Part shown: in pieces, positions 27,763 to 37,529 of the stretch
Layout: each line of letters opens with the position of its first letter
How positions within the stretch are numbered: the first letter of the stretch is position 1
Assembly (NCBI RefSeq): GCF_009828585.1
Contig: NZ_WSRZ01000007.1
Location: 62,001-126,000, forward strand
Reading direction: 5' to 3'
DNA from: Shewanella litoralis
Lineage (GTDB): Bacteria > Pseudomonadota > Gammaproteobacteria > Enterobacterales > Shewanellaceae
DNA length: 64,000 nucleotides
Notes under the pieces: generated by a model
What the model was told of the DNA's origin: nothing
Database searches by the model: none
Seen by the model: only the letters and a program-made list of their open reading frames with translations
Translations under genes and position numbers: made by a program

Positions 27763-27801
27763 ATAAAAATGGCCCGCATGAGGAACCTCATACGAGCCAT
27801 T
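27763..27801 (-). terminator. tig terminator or attenuator
   Basis: On the minus strand AATGGCTCGTATGAGG-TT-CCTCATGCGGGCCATT folds into a long hairpin followed by TTTATTTTAGG. It lies about 35 bp after the tig stop and ends just before clpP, so it reduces or blocks read-through. Confidence 0.85.
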
Positions 27802-27836
27802 ATAAATGGCGAACGCCTTGTTAAGTCAAGCTTAGC

Positions 27837-29141
27837 TTACGCTCTGCCTGTAGCCTTGTTCATAAATTCTTCAAAAGCGACGTCTTTAGTCGTTACTTTA
27901 GCTGATTTTAGTAGGGCTTCAACAGCTTGTTCTTCAAGCGCTACGTTGCGCATGTTTTGCATGAGTTCTTTGTTTGAGTTGTAGTAAGCTACAACTTCAG
28001 ATGGATCTTCATACGCAGAAGCCATAGATTCGATCAATGCATTAACGCGATCGTCTTCAGCTTTAAGCTCGTTTGTTTTGATGACTTCGCCTAATAGCAA
28101 ACCAATCTTCACACGACGCTCAGCTTGCTCAGTGAATAATTCAGCTGGAAGCTCAGGCATATTTTCAGTTTGACCACCAAAACGTTGCATAGCTTGCTGA
28201 CGTAATACGTTAACCTCGCCATCAACTAATGCTTTAGGGATAACGATGTCGTTAGCCGCTAATAAACCTGTAATCACTTGCTCTTTAACGTTAGCTTTAA
28301 GCGCTTGCTCTAGCTCGCGAGTCATGTTTTTACGGATTTCAGCCTTAAGCGCTTCTAAGCCGCCATCTGCAATGCCAAATAATGACGCAAATTCGTCATT
28401 CACTTCTGGCAAGCTTGCGCCTTGAACTTCAGTTAAGGTAATTGCGAATTTAGCCGCTTTACCTTTTAAGTTTTCAGCATGGTAGTCTTCTGGGAAAGAG
28501 ACTTCGATTTCGAATTCGTCACCGGCTTTATGGCCAACAACGCCTGTTTCAAAACCTGGGATCATACGGTTTGAACCAATTTGTAGTTCGAAATCGTCAG
28601 CTTTGCCGCCTTCAAATTCTTCACCATCGATAGACCCTACAAAGTTCATTTTAACTTTGTCGCCATCAGCAGCATCACGCTCAACAGCAGCATAGGTAGC
28701 ATGTTGCTTACGTAGCGTTTCAATCATGGTGTCAACGTCTGCATCGTTTACTTCAGCTTTAGGCTGTTCAACGGCAATTGTATCTAAACCTGTTAATGCA
28801 ACTTCTGGATAGATTTCGAATGTAGCAACAAACTGGAAAGTGTCACCGTCAGTGGTACCAGGAGTAAATACTGGTGCACCTGCTGGATTTAATTTTTCAG
28901 CTACGATTGCTTCGATAAAGTTGCGTTGCATCACTTCACCAGTGATGTCTTGGCGAATGGCTTTACCATAGCGCTTGTTGATTTCAGTTACAGGTACTTT
29001 ACCAGGACGGAAACCAGGAAGACGTGCACGCTTTGCTTCGCGAAGTACATTGTCTTTAACCAATTTCTCGATTTGCTCAGCAGGTACAGAAATAGTTAGG
29101 CGACGCTCTAGGCCTTGAGTTGTTTCAACAGAAACTTGCAT
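27837..29141 (-). CDS. tig: trigger factor, ribosome-associated chaperone
   Basis: 434 residues from [15 protein letters not shown] (ATG at 29141 with GAGG upstream). The longer open frame starting at 29192 adds residues with no family match. The N-terminal ribosome-binding domain has the signature GFRPGKVP (about 43-50), the FKBP-type prolyl isomerase domain is at about 150-245, and the C-terminal chaperone arms follow. It is the first gene of the tig-clpPX-lon-hupB-ppiD block. Confidence 0.97.
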   Translation of the reverse strand: MQVSVETTQGLERRLTISVPAEQIEKLVKDNVLREAKRARLPGFRPGKVPVTEINKRYGKAIRQDITGEVMQRNFIEAIVAEKLNPAGAPVFTPGTTDGDTFQFVATFEIYPEVALTGLDTIAVEQPKAEVNDADVDTMIETLRKQHATYAAVERDAADGDKVKMNFVGSIDGEEFEGGKADDFELQIGSNRMIPGFETGVVGHKAGDEFEIEVSFPEDYHAENLKGKAAKFAITLTEVQGASLPEVNDEFASLFGIADGGLEALKAEIRKNMTRELEQALKANVKEQVITGLLAANDIVIPKALVDGEVNVLRQQAMQRFGGQTENMPELPAELFTEQAERRVKIGLLLGEVIKTNELKAEDDRVNALIESMASAYEDPSEVVAYYNSNKELMQNMRNVALEEQAVEALLKSAKVTTKDVAFEEFMNKATGRA

Positions 29142-29523
29142 TGTTTTACCTCGAAATATGTCTAACGTTCTTTGTAATAGTCGACAACTCAACTATTCGA
29201 TATTCGTTTCTTGACCGTGTGTTTAGCTAAGGCCACCAGCACAGCGATATTATGATGCTGAAAACGCTGTTGGTTCAGGTAGCTTATTTTTGATATTTAT
29301 CAAGACGCGACATTATAGCCACCGTTTTTAGCATAGTCGAGCCTGAAAAGGTCGATTTAGCCGATAAAAGGACTGACTTTTAGCCATTTTTGATGTGTTT
29401 GCACGTTTAATGTGCGAATTGATTTTATTGTGTTGCCAGCGATTGGTTTGACTGAAGGCTTTGATTAGGTATCAACTAACACGGTGAGTTATTAAACACG
29501 AGTTTGAGTTAATCAAATAAAAA
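29142..29523. other. intergenic region between tRNA-His and tig
   Basis: 382 bp with the tig promoter (29312-29340) and leader. No small gene or repeat seen. No clear terminator directly after tRNA-His was found either, so some tRNA transcripts could run on into tig. Confidence 0.5.
29312..29340 (-). promoter_or_regulatory. sigma-70 promoter of tig
   Basis: The minus strand has TCGACT, a 17-base spacer and a perfect TATAAT. The start of transcription would be near 29305, leaving a leader of about 165 bases before tig. Confidence 0.7.
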
Positions 29524-29599
29524 TGGGGTGACTGATGGGGCTCGAACCCACGACAACCGGAATCACAATCCGGGACTCTACCAACTGAGCTACAATCAC
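29524..29599 (-). tRNA. tRNA-His (GTG)
   Basis: 76 bases on the minus strand. The acceptor arm is GTGATTG/CAGTCAC, the D arm is AGCTCAGTTGGTAGAG, the anticodon loop holds GTG (GATTGTGAT), and the T loop is GGGTTCGAGCCCC. CCA is encoded. A G immediately before the acceptor can pair with the C discriminator, the tRNA-His hallmark (G-1:C73). Confidence 0.97.
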
Positions 29600-29607
29600 C
29601 ACTGAAA

Positions 29608-29684
29608 TGGTACGCCCGGCAGGGCTCGAACCTGCGACCACCCGCTTAGAAGGCGGGTGCTCTATCCAACTGAGCTACGGGCGC
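29608..29684 (-). tRNA. tRNA-Arg (TCT)
   Basis: 77 bases on the minus strand. It starts GCGCCCGTAGCTCAG, the anticodon stem CCCGC/GCGGG holds loop CTTCTAA with anticodon TCT, and the T loop is GGTTCGAGCCC. CCA is encoded. It is 8 bp upstream of tRNA-His. Confidence 0.97.
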
Positions 29685-29778
29685 ATGGTACAGCAATTTG
29701 CTGTTTCCTGTCTGGCTAAACAAGCTTAACACTTGTTTGATTATTTGTTTAGTTAACACATAAACAAATAACTGAATT

Positions 29779-29855
29779 TGGTCGGTGATAGAGGATTCGA
29801 ACCTCTGACCCTCTCGTCCCAAACGAGATGCGCTACCGGGCTGCGCTAATCACCG
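29779..29855 (-). tRNA. tRNA-Pro (TGG)
   Basis: 77 bases on the minus strand. It starts CGGTGATTAGCGCAGCC, with anticodon stem CTCG/CGAG and loop TTTGGGA giving TGG. The T loop is GGTTCGAATCC and CCA is encoded. First gene of the Pro-Arg-His tRNA unit. Confidence 0.97.
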
Positions 29856-29920
29856 AATTAATCTATTCTCAACATAAAGCAGCAATGAGCTACAACCACG
29901 TTGTCTCGAGAACGGAGCGC

Positions 29921-29949
29921 ATCTTAACGAGTCACTATGTTATCGTCAA
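29921..29949 (-). promoter_or_regulatory. stringent-type sigma-70 promoter of the tRNA unit
   Basis: The minus strand has TTGACG, exactly 17 bases, TAAGAT, then a GC-rich discriminator GCGCTCCG, typical of stringently controlled tRNA and rRNA promoters. It lies about 65 bp before tRNA-Pro. Confidence 0.85.
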
Positions 29950-30138
29950 CGATTTTTTTAAGCTAATTGTCTATATGTTGAATTTAACAGCAAAAGAAGT
30001 GATTAGCATCATAGCGCGAATAGTTTATTCACTGTATTTCCCTGTCTAGCAAATGACACTCTTTTAATCGCCTGATAGAATACCCACCGATTTATTCATC
30101 TGCCTCAAGCCGCGCCATTCAAAGGAAACACTACAGCC

Positions 30139-30993
30139 ATGACTGCTCAACTTATTGACGGTAAAGCCATTGCACAATCCATTCGCAACACGCTTAAACA
30201 AAAAGTCGCTGCGCGCAAAGACGCGGGCCAAAGAGTGCCCGGACTGGCTGTTATTTTAGTGGGTAGCGACGCAGCATCGCAGGTGTATGTAGGCAGTAAA
30301 CGCCGAGCCTGTGAAGAAGTCGGTTTTGAATCGCAATCATTTGATCTTGACACAAGCACTTCTGAAGCCGAGTTATTAGCGTTAATTGATCAATGCAACA
30401 ACAACCCTCACATTGACGGTATTTTAGTGCAACTGCCCCTGCCCGACCATATTGACGACTCTAAAGTGATTGAACGAATTCGACCTGACAAAGACGTTGA
30501 TGGCTTTCATCCTTACAACGTGGGCCGTTTAGCCCAGCGTATACCTGTGCTGCGCTCGTGCACCCCCATGGGCATTATGACGTTAATCAAATCGACAGGT
30601 ATCGATACTTATGGATTAGATGCAACTGTTGTTGGCGCTTCGAATATTGTTGGCCGCCCGATGACGTTAGAGCTTTTGTTAGCAGGTTGCACCACGACCA
30701 CCTGTCATCGTTTTACTAAAAACTTAGAGCAAAAAGTTCGCCAGGCGGATTTATTAGTGGTTGCCGTGGGTAAGCCAGGTTTTATTCCTGGCGATTGGAT
30801 TAAGCCGGGGGCAATTGTGATTGATGTCGGTATCAATCGTCTAGACGATGGCTCGCTAGTCGGTGATGTGGAATTTGAAGTTGCGGTTGAAAAAGCGGCC
30901 TTCATTACGCCGGTACCTGGCGGTGTTGGCCCAATGACCATTGCCAGCCTTTTAGAAAATACACTTTATGCTTGCGAGCAATATCACAGCTAA
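30139..30993 (+). CDS. folD: FolD, methylene-THF dehydrogenase/cyclohydrolase
   Basis: 284 residues, the usual length. It is the bifunctional enzyme interconverting 5,10-methylene-, methenyl- and 10-formyl-tetrahydrofolate with NADP. Visible signatures are [14 protein letters not shown] with the catalytic lysine (about 50-64), [17 protein letters not shown], and the NADP motif [11 protein letters not shown] followed by the [10 protein letters not shown] signature near the end. ATG at 30139 follows AAAGGAAAC. It ends at a bidirectional terminator. Confidence 0.98.
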   Translation: MTAQLIDGKAIAQSIRNTLKQKVAARKDAGQRVPGLAVILVGSDAASQVYVGSKRRACEEVGFESQSFDLDTSTSEAELLALIDQCNNNPHIDGILVQLPLPDHIDDSKVIERIRPDKDVDGFHPYNVGRLAQRIPVLRSCTPMGIMTLIKSTGIDTYGLDATVVGASNIVGRPMTLELLLAGCTTTTCHRFTKNLEQKVRQADLLVVAVGKPGFIPGDWIKPGAIVIDVGINRLDDGSLVGDVEFEVAVEKAAFITPVPGGVGPMTIASLLENTLYACEQYHS

Positions 30994-31035
30994 CTGAGCG
31001 TGTGAATACACCGACATTAGCGGCGGTGGGATATT

Positions 31036-31065
31036 AAAAAGCCTGCAATTTTTGCAGGCTTTTTG
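31036..31065. terminator. bidirectional terminator, folD and cysS
   Basis: AAAAAGCCTGCAA-TTT-TTGCAGGCTTTTT is a perfect hairpin with A and T runs on its two sides, placed between the convergent folD and cysS. Confidence 0.95.
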
Positions 31066-31082
31066 TTTAATACAATATCTAA

Positions 31083-32462
31083 CTATTTTTTACGCCATGT
31101 TGTGCCACTTGGGCCATCTTCTAACACAACACCAAGCTCGTTCAAGCGATCACGTGCAACGTCAGCTGCTGGCCAATCTTTTTCAGTACGGGCACGGTTA
31201 CGTTCAACAATTAAAGCTTCAATTTCAGCCACTTCATCATCAGTCCCCTCACCTTTAAAAAATGCTTCTGGCGTTTGGCTAATCAAACCTAGTACATCGG
31301 TTAATTGCTTAAGACTTACGCCTAAGGCTGATGCAGCTGCCATATCAGTCAATTTAAGACGGTTGATTTCTCTAACCATATCAAATAGCACTGAGTATGC
31401 TTCTGGTGTATTAAAATCATCATCCATCGCGTGCTTAAACTTAGCCACATATTGCTCTGCATTTGCTGGGGCAACGGTTAAATCTAAATCTTTAAGCGCC
31501 GTATATAATCGCTCTAGTGCCGCACGAGCTTGTTTTAAATTATCTTCTGAATAATTTAGCTGACTACGGTAGTGGCCTGATAATAAAAAGTAACGCACGG
31601 TTTCAGGATCATAATGCTCAAGCACATCACGAATAGTGAAGAAGTTACCTAATGACTTAGACATCTTTTCACGGTCAACCATCACCATGCCTGAGTGCAT
31701 CCAATAGTTGACGTATGGCGTATCGTGGGCACAGCAAGACTGCGCAATTTCGTTTTCATGGTGCGGGAATTGTAAATCGCTGCCACCACCATGAATATCA
31801 AAATGCACACCCAAATGTTTACTGTTCATTGCAGAACATTCGATGTGCCAACCAGGACGTCCAGGTCCCCACGGCGATTCCCATGTTGGTTCACCCGGCT
31901 TAGACATTTTCCACAATACAAAATCCATTGGGTTTTGCTTGCTTTGGTCTACTTCAACTCGAGCGCCAGCTTGCAACTGGTCAAGATTCTGGCCCGATAA
32001 ACGGCCATAGTCTTTGTAAGATGCCACGCTAAACAACACATCACCATCAGGCGCAACGTAAGCATGACCACGGTCGAGAAGTAATTGCACCATGTCGATA
32101 ATTTCTGGCATGTGCAAGGTTGCACGAGGCTCAAAATCTGGGCGTAACATGTTTAATGCATCAAAGTCGCGGTGCATTTCTACCGTTAAACGCTCTGTTA
32201 ATGCATCACAGGATTCATTATTTTCAGCGGCACGCTTAATGATTTTGTCGTCAACATCGGTAATATTTCGCTGAAAATTAACCTCATAACCAATGTAACG
32301 TAAATAACGGACTATCATGTCAAACGATACAAAAGTACGCCCGTGACCAATATGACACAAATCATAAATTGTCACGCCACAGACGTACATGCCAATTTTG
32401 CCAGGGTTTATTGGTTTAAATTCTTGTTTTTCACGACTGATACTATTGTAAATTTTCAACAT
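31083..32462 (-). CDS. cysS: cysteinyl-tRNA synthetase
   Basis: 459 residues, class I synthetase. Start ATG 32462 ([15 protein letters not shown]); an in-frame TTG one codon upstream is not needed. The HIGH motif is CHIGHGRTF, zinc ligands include the CGVT cysteine, and KMSKS is present ([11 protein letters not shown]). It is divergent from ppiB, as in related genomes. Confidence 0.97.
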   Translation of the reverse strand: MLKIYNSISREKQEFKPINPGKIGMYVCGVTIYDLCHIGHGRTFVSFDMIVRYLRYIGYEVNFQRNITDVDDKIIKRAAENNESCDALTERLTVEMHRDFDALNMLRPDFEPRATLHMPEIIDMVQLLLDRGHAYVAPDGDVLFSVASYKDYGRLSGQNLDQLQAGARVEVDQSKQNPMDFVLWKMSKPGEPTWESPWGPGRPGWHIECSAMNSKHLGVHFDIHGGGSDLQFPHHENEIAQSCCAHDTPYVNYWMHSGMVMVDREKMSKSLGNFFTIRDVLEHYDPETVRYFLLSGHYRSQLNYSEDNLKQARAALERLYTALKDLDLTVAPANAEQYVAKFKHAMDDDFNTPEAYSVLFDMVREINRLKLTDMAAASALGVSLKQLTDVLGLISQTPEAFFKGEGTDDEVAEIEALIVERNRARTEKDWPAADVARDRLNELGVVLEDGPSGTTWRKK

Positions 32463-32605
32463 CAAAAGTTCTCTTTTACACTAATTTATTATGGTAAATG
32501 CTAGCCGTGAGTCTACCATGTTGTCACTGGTTTTGAACACTGCACTTTATGCTGCAACCAAGATAAGTTAGAATCGCGCAAATTATTTTTTCTAGGTGAA
32601 TATTA

Positions 32606-33100
32606 ATGGTTACTTTACACACAAATTACGGCGACATTACTTTACAACTTGATGCAGAAAAAGCTCCGTTAACGGTAGCTAACTTCATGAAGTATGTTGA
32701 AGAAGGTTTTTATGACAACACCATTTTCCACCGTGTTATCGATGGTTTCATGATACAAGGCGGTGGCTTTACCGAAGACATGGGCCAAAAACGTTGTAAT
32801 GAAACCGTGAAAAACGAAGCTAGCAATGGATTATCAAACCGCAAAGGCACTGTCGCAATGGCGCGTACTTCAGATCCACATTCTGCTACAGCGCAATTTT
32901 TCATTAACATCAACGACAACACTTTCCTGGATTTTAAATCAGAAACAAGCCAAGGCTGGGGTTACTGTGTGTTTGGTGAAGTTGTTGAAGGTTTAGATGT
33001 AGTTGAAAAAATTAAAGCGGTAGCCACAGGTAACCGTGGTATGCATCAAGATGTGCCTTTAGAAGCCGTTGTGATAAACAACGTTAGCGTAAAAGCGTAA
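32606..33100 (+). CDS. ppiB: PpiB, cytoplasmic cyclophilin prolyl isomerase
   Basis: 164 residues with no signal peptide. Cyclophilin motifs [13 protein letters not shown], the catalytic arginine in that segment, and [11 protein letters not shown] are present. It catalyses cis-trans isomerisation of Xaa-Pro bonds. It lies just upstream of lpxH (2-bp gap), so they are probably co-transcribed. Confidence 0.97.
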   Translation: MVTLHTNYGDITLQLDAEKAPLTVANFMKYVEEGFYDNTIFHRVIDGFMIQGGGFTEDMGQKRCNETVKNEASNGLSNRKGTVAMARTSDPHSATAQFFININDNTFLDFKSETSQGWGYCVFGEVVEGLDVVEKIKAVATGNRGMHQDVPLEAVVINNVSVKA

Positions 33101-33102
33101 TT

Positions 33103-33825
33103 TTGAAGCGCACTGTCTTTGTGGGCGATTTGCACTTAAGTGCTGATCGCCCTGATATTACTCAGGCTTTCTTAGACTTTTTAACTCACGGTTTAAAAGA
33201 TGCCGAGGCGCTGTATATTATTGGCGATTTGTTTGAAGTGTGGATGGGTGATGATATTGCTGAGCCATTTTCTCAAGATATCGCTCAAGCAATAAAGTCC
33301 GTTTCAGATTTAATGCCGGTCTATTTTATACATGGTAATCGTGACTTTATGGTTGGACGTGCATTTTGCAAACAGGCCGGTATGCAAATACTGCCCGAAG
33401 TGTATTGTATTGACCTATATGGCACGCGTACCGTTATTCTTCATGGTGATAGTCTTTGTACGCTTGATGAAGCTTACCAACGCTTTAGACGTTTTCGCAG
33501 CATCGCGCTCGTTCGATGGATTTATGCCAATATTTTGCCAAAACAAACACGCTTAAATATCGCCGCCAAAATTCGTCAAAAAAGCATCAAAGGTAATCAA
33601 CAAAAGCATTACGAAATCATGGATGTTGAACCTAGCGCTGTCGATGCACTCTTAGCCGAAACCAACTGTCAGCGAATGATACACGGTCATACTCACAGGC
33701 CTGACATTCATCAATTACCCCACAATAAACAACGTGTGGTTGTTGGAGATTGGTATACACAAGGCAGCGTCTTATCCGTAAGCTCGCAAGGTTGTGAGTT
33801 GCAAAAAAGGCCCTTCACACCTTAA
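33103..33825 (+). CDS. lpxH: LpxH, UDP-2,3-diacylglucosamine hydrolase
   Basis: 240 residues of the calcineurin-like phosphoesterase fold: GDLHL (8-12), GDLFEVWMGDD, HGNRDFMVG, HGDSLC and HGHTHRP supply the metal ligands. It makes lipid X in lipid A synthesis on the inner face of the inner membrane. Translation starts at a TTG (33103), where the family homology starts. No ATG fits, because ppiB ends 2 bp before. The gene end takes part in a hairpin shared with miaE. Confidence 0.96.
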   Translation: MKRTVFVGDLHLSADRPDITQAFLDFLTHGLKDAEALYIIGDLFEVWMGDDIAEPFSQDIAQAIKSVSDLMPVYFIHGNRDFMVGRAFCKQAGMQILPEVYCIDLYGTRTVILHGDSLCTLDEAYQRFRRFRSIALVRWIYANILPKQTRLNIAAKIRQKSIKGNQQKHYEIMDVEPSAVDALLAETNCQRMIHGHTHRPDIHQLPHNKQRVVVGDWYTQGSVLSVSSQGCELQKRPFTP

Positions 33826-33853
33826 TCCCTGTGTGAGTCACACTGGGATTAAG
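33821..33853. terminator. hairpin covering the ends of lpxH and miaE
   Basis: CTTAATCCC-T-GTGTG-AGT-CACAC-T-GGGATTAAG is an almost perfect 33-base inverted repeat. It spans the lpxH stop and reaches into the 3' end of the convergent miaE. There is no T run, so it may act as an RNA end-stabilising structure or a weak two-way terminator. Confidence 0.65.
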
Positions 33854-34620
33854 TGAGATACAGGAACGCCACTGTGAAATCGAAATTCGCTATCTTCAGA
33901 TAAAATCAATGCTGCTTCTTGTGCTCTAAAATAGGCAATTCGCTCACTGATATCTTTACCGGCAATGTCTTGCGCTAATACCAAGTAGTCTTGAAAATGT
34001 CGTGCTTCTGAGCGCAATAAAGACACATAGAACTTCGCCAGCTCATCATCTAAATGCGGTGCCAGCTTAGCAAAGCGTTCACACGATCTTGCCTCAATAA
34101 AAGCGCCAACAATTAATTTATCGACAATTTTTAACGGTTCATGAGTACGAACATGGCTAATAAGCTGTTTTGCGTATGTGCCTGCACGAATGTTACTGTA
34201 ATCAATGCCTCTGGCGGTCATGATTTGCAGCACTTGTTCAAAATGATGAAACTCTTCTTTGATTAAGCGCACCATTTTTATCATTAAATCGGCACTGTTT
34301 TTCATGGTCGTATTTGCCACTAACTCACTAGTGATGTCATTTTTTTTAATATCACGATTTAAAAATGCATCGACATCACGACCTTGGCTGTATACAAAGT
34401 CTTCATAAGGCTTTGCCCAGGTTACTAATACTTGGGCACTGTGTTTATCAATAGCATATTTTCGGATCATCATCATGGCCGTTTGTGCCGCTTTAAGCTC
34501 ACAGTTGCAATGATCAATCAGTAAGGCTGTTAATTGCTCGGGTCGTTTAGCAAGCGATATCCAGCTGTCTGGCGTTTCACAGCCTAAAAACTGATTAATT
34601 GGCACGAGGAGTTGCTGCAT
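33838..34620 (-). CDS. miaE: MiaE, tRNA-(ms2io6A37) hydroxylase
   Basis: A 260-residue ferritin-like diiron enzyme. The metal-binding segments are CNCELKAAQTAMMM, KEEFHHFEQVL (ExxH), FIEARSCERF and LLRSEARHFQDYL (ExxH), matching the MiaE family, which hydroxylates ms2i6A at position 37 of tRNAs using O2. Substrate tRNAs are modified by MiaA and MiaB, which are not in this window. Convergent with lpxH. Confidence 0.93.
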   Translation of the reverse strand: MQQLLVPINQFLGCETPDSWISLAKRPEQLTALLIDHCNCELKAAQTAMMMIRKYAIDKHSAQVLVTWAKPYEDFVYSQGRDVDAFLNRDIKKNDITSELVANTTMKNSADLMIKMVRLIKEEFHHFEQVLQIMTARGIDYSNIRAGTYAKQLISHVRTHEPLKIVDKLIVGAFIEARSCERFAKLAPHLDDELAKFYVSLLRSEARHFQDYLVLAQDIAGKDISERIAYFRAQEAALILSEDSEFRFHSGVPVSHLIPV

Positions 34621-34867
34621 GAAAGTCTGGATCCGAGTTAAACGTTGAATTTCATTTTACCGTTTTGATGATCTTTTCTGAAGCTGAAATCGTAATACAA
34701 CTTGACGAAAGTCTATTTATGTTTAATAAATAGACTAAGCATTGAGAATTTAACCAAACATTAACACTTTAATTAATGTCGCCGTTAACCAATGTGTTCA
34801 ATCTCCTTAAAGAGAACCTCTAGTTGGGATGAGGTGATAGCTTTGTAAAAGACAGTAGACAGTTTTT
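34621..34867. other. intergenic region upstream of miaE and the small ORF
   Basis: About 250 bp between divergent transcription units. It must hold the miaE promoter and perhaps one for the YIP1 gene. No repeat or RNA gene recognised. Confidence 0.4.
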
Positions 34868-34978
34868 ATGTTTAGCTTTTATCCGGTTTTTGCGAAGTGT
34901 AGTGAGCTGATTAAGGCGATTGATAATGAGCTGCAGTCAGCTCGTCTGTTGTTTGGCGAGCTAGGTCGAAAATGCTAA
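34868..34978 (+). CDS. possible 36-codon small ORF upstream of YIP1 gene
   Basis: ATG at 34868 opens a 36-codon frame (starts MFSFYPVFAKCSELIK, ends GELGRKC) with TAA at 34976-34978, 15 bp before the YIP1-family gene. The peptide would be mildly hydrophobic at the start and helical after. Codon use favours G-ending codons (GAG, AAG, CTG), unlike the A-ending preference of neighbours, and there is only a weak ribosome-binding site (GACAG). It could be a small protein, a leader peptide, or chance. A GAGCTG-cagt-CAGCTC hairpin lies inside. Confidence 0.3.
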   Translation: MFSFYPVFAKCSELIKAIDNELQSARLLFGELGRKC

Positions 34979-34993
34979 ACAAGGATAACTATA

Positions 34994-35590
34994 ATGGTAC
35001 TAAATCACTTAATGGGGCTTTACACTCATCCAAAACAAGAGTGGCAAACAATTGAAAAAAATCACGAAGCACTGAAAAGTAGCTTAAGTCATGTTTTACT
35101 CATCGCGTTAATTCCTGCGGTATGTTCATATTTTGCCACTGCACACATTGGCTGGCACCCTGGCGCTGGTGAACCGCTATTTTTAACACCTAAAAGCGCG
35201 ATGTTTATGTCTATTGGCATGTACTTTGGTTTAATCGTTGGCGTGCTGGCATTAGCTTATCTAGCATTTTGGATGGGTAGGACATTCGATGCAGATCCAA
35301 CTTACACCCAAGCGTTAGAGCTTGCGGCGTATACCGCGACACCACTGTTCATGGTGGGGTTATCAGCTTTGTATCCCGTGCTTTGGTTTATTATGGTGGT
35401 GGGCTTAATTGGATTAGCATACTCGGTCTATCTACTGTACGCCGGGGTACCCATTATTATGAATATTCCTGAAGAAAAAGGCTTTATTTACGCAAGCTCA
35501 GTAGTCACGGCAGGATTGGTGTTGTTAGTTGCACTGATGGCTAGCAGTGTTATTTTATGGAGCGTAGGCTTTGGTCCAATGTTACAGTAG
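34994..35590 (+). CDS. YIP1-family inner-membrane protein
   Basis: 198 residues. A short cytoplasmic N-terminus with LMGLYTHPKQEWQTIEK, the start typical of bacterial YIP1-domain proteins, is followed by about five membrane segments (roughly 32-48, 70-95, 115-128, 130-150, 165-195). AAGGA lies 9 bp before the ATG. The function of bacterial YIP1 proteins is unknown. It ends at a bidirectional terminator shared with glnS. Confidence 0.82.
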   Translation: MVLNHLMGLYTHPKQEWQTIEKNHEALKSSLSHVLLIALIPAVCSYFATAHIGWHPGAGEPLFLTPKSAMFMSIGMYFGLIVGVLALAYLAFWMGRTFDADPTYTQALELAAYTATPLFMVGLSALYPVLWFIMVVGLIGLAYSVYLLYAGVPIIMNIPEEKGFIYASSVVTAGLVLLVALMASSVILWSVGFGPMLQ

Positions 35591-35602
35591 CTTTTAGTAC
35601 AA

Positions 35603-35631
35603 TAAAAAAGGCGCTTTGAGCGCCTTTTTTA
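35603..35631. terminator. bidirectional terminator, YIP1 gene and glnS
   Basis: AAAAAAGGCGC-TTTGA-GCGCCTTTTTT is a perfect hairpin with A and T runs, between convergent genes. Confidence 0.95.
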
Positions 35632-35653
35632 TTGGGTTATTTAACAGTAAACA

Positions 35654-37324
35654 CTAAGAGAAAGTATCCCGCAGTGGCACGGTTAAATTAAAGACTAAGT
35701 GTTCAGCGCTTGAATCTTTATTGTCTGCACAGAAATAACCTTCACGTTCAAATTGGTAAGCTTTTTCAGCTTCAGCACTCACAAGACTTGGCTCAACTAA
35801 ACCATTAACAATCACTAAAGACTGTGGGTTAATCACTTCATCTACGGTTTCAAATGCAGCAGGGTTTTCATTAGTAAATAAACGGTCATAAAGACGAAAC
35901 TCAGCGGGTTTCGCTGTGCTGGCTTCAACCCAATGAATAACACCTTTCACTTTACGTCCATCAGCAGGGTTTTTACCTAGGGTATCTGCATCATACGTAC
36001 AGTAAACTGTCGTTACATTACCGTCTGCATCTTTATCACAGCGTTCAGCTTTAATGATGTAAGCATTGCGTAAACGAACTTCTTTTCCTAATACAAGACG
36101 TTTAAAGTGTTTATTGGCTTCTTCTTTGAAGTCTTCAACATCAATAAATAACTCGCGGCCAAAAAACAGCTCACGTGTGCCCATAGCTTCATTATTTGGG
36201 TGGGCTGGCGCGATAATTTGTTCAGGTTGTGCATTAGGGTAATTTTCTATGACAACTTTAACAGGTCTTAACACAGCCATTGCACGAGGTGCATGCTCGT
36301 TTAATTCTTCACGAATACACGCATCTAACATGCCGACTTCAATCAAGTTTTCTTGTTTAGTGACACCAATACGCTGGCAAAATTCACGGATAGAAGCAGG
36401 CGTATAACCGCGACGACGTAAACCTGCGATGGTTGGCATACGTGGATCATCCCAGCCGTCGACCAATTGACGCGTAACCAAATCATTTAATTTACGCTTT
36501 GACATCAATGTGTATTCAAGATTCAAACGAGAAAATTCATATTGACGAGTACGATTAGGCGCTTGAAAATCGTCTAAATGATCTAACACCCAGTCGTATA
36601 AGCGACGGTTGTCTTGAAACTCTAGTGTACAAATTGAATGAGTAATATTTTCGATCGCATCCGAAATACAATGGGTGAAATCATACATCGGGTAGATACA
36701 CCACTTATCACCGGTTTGGTGATGATGTGCAAAACGAATACGGTATATCACCGGATCACGCATACACATAAAGGGTGACGCCATATCAATCTTGGCACGA
36801 AGTGCACATTCACCCTCTTTGAAGTCACCTTTACGCATTTTTTCAAACAGTGCTAGGTTTTCTTCAGGGCTAGTGTCACGGTATGGGCTATTTTTACCCG
36901 GCTCTTTTAATGTGCCGCGGTACTCACGTGTTTGCTCGCCAGTAAGAAAACAAACATAAGCCAGGCCTTTAGTGATGAGCTCTACGGCATACTGATGCAG
37001 TTGGTCAAAATAATTTGATGAATAACGAATATCGCCAGACCATTGAAAACCTAACCAACGCACATCTTCCTGAATAGACTTAACATAGTTGATGTCTTCT
37101 TTTTCAGGGTTAGTATCGTCAAATCGTAAGTTACATTGACCTTGGTAATCTTTTGCAATACCAAAATTTAAGCAAATAGACTTAGCGTGTCCAATATGCA
37201 AAAAGCCGTTAGGTTCTGGCGGGAAACGAGTATGAACTTGGCTGTGCTTACCGCTACTTAGGTCTTCGTCTATGATATTACGAATGAAGTTACTAGGACG
37301 TACTTCGGTGTCCACATGACTCAT
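35654..37324 (-). CDS. glnS: glutaminyl-tRNA synthetase
   Basis: 556 residues from [13 protein letters not shown] (ATG at 37324, AGAGGAA upstream). An upstream in-frame ATG at 37351 is not supported by homology. It has the class I signatures [16 protein letters not shown] and the KMSKS variant LMSKRKL, and the C-terminal anticodon-binding beta barrels. Charges tRNA-Gln. Confidence 0.97.
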   Translation of the reverse strand: MSHVDTEVRPSNFIRNIIDEDLSSGKHSQVHTRFPPEPNGFLHIGHAKSICLNFGIAKDYQGQCNLRFDDTNPEKEDINYVKSIQEDVRWLGFQWSGDIRYSSNYFDQLHQYAVELITKGLAYVCFLTGEQTREYRGTLKEPGKNSPYRDTSPEENLALFEKMRKGDFKEGECALRAKIDMASPFMCMRDPVIYRIRFAHHHQTGDKWCIYPMYDFTHCISDAIENITHSICTLEFQDNRRLYDWVLDHLDDFQAPNRTRQYEFSRLNLEYTLMSKRKLNDLVTRQLVDGWDDPRMPTIAGLRRRGYTPASIREFCQRIGVTKQENLIEVGMLDACIREELNEHAPRAMAVLRPVKVVIENYPNAQPEQIIAPAHPNNEAMGTRELFFGRELFIDVEDFKEEANKHFKRLVLGKEVRLRNAYIIKAERCDKDADGNVTTVYCTYDADTLGKNPADGRKVKGVIHWVEASTAKPAEFRLYDRLFTNENPAAFETVDEVINPQSLVIVNGLVEPSLVSAEAEKAYQFEREGYFCADNKDSSAEHLVFNLTVPLRDTFS

Positions 37325-37476
37325 GGAATTCCTCTTGGCACACAATGGCAATATGAATAAAAAACAGATGATCCTACAGATCTTGAGTAGTTACAACTAC
37401 TAGTATCGAAAAAGTTAGTTAGATAAACAAAAAATGCCAAATAGCCTCAAACAAACTCACTCTATTAGCAAATATA

Positions 37477-37503
37477 AACAAAAACCCAGCAATGCTGGGT
37501 TTT
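37477..37503 (-). terminator. feoAB terminator
   Basis: On the minus strand AAAACCCAGC-ATT-GCTGGGTTTT is followed by TGTTTATATT. It lies 27 bp after the feoB stop. Confidence 0.88.
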
Positions 37504-37529
37504 AGAAGAGTCGTTCAGATCAACAAGGG

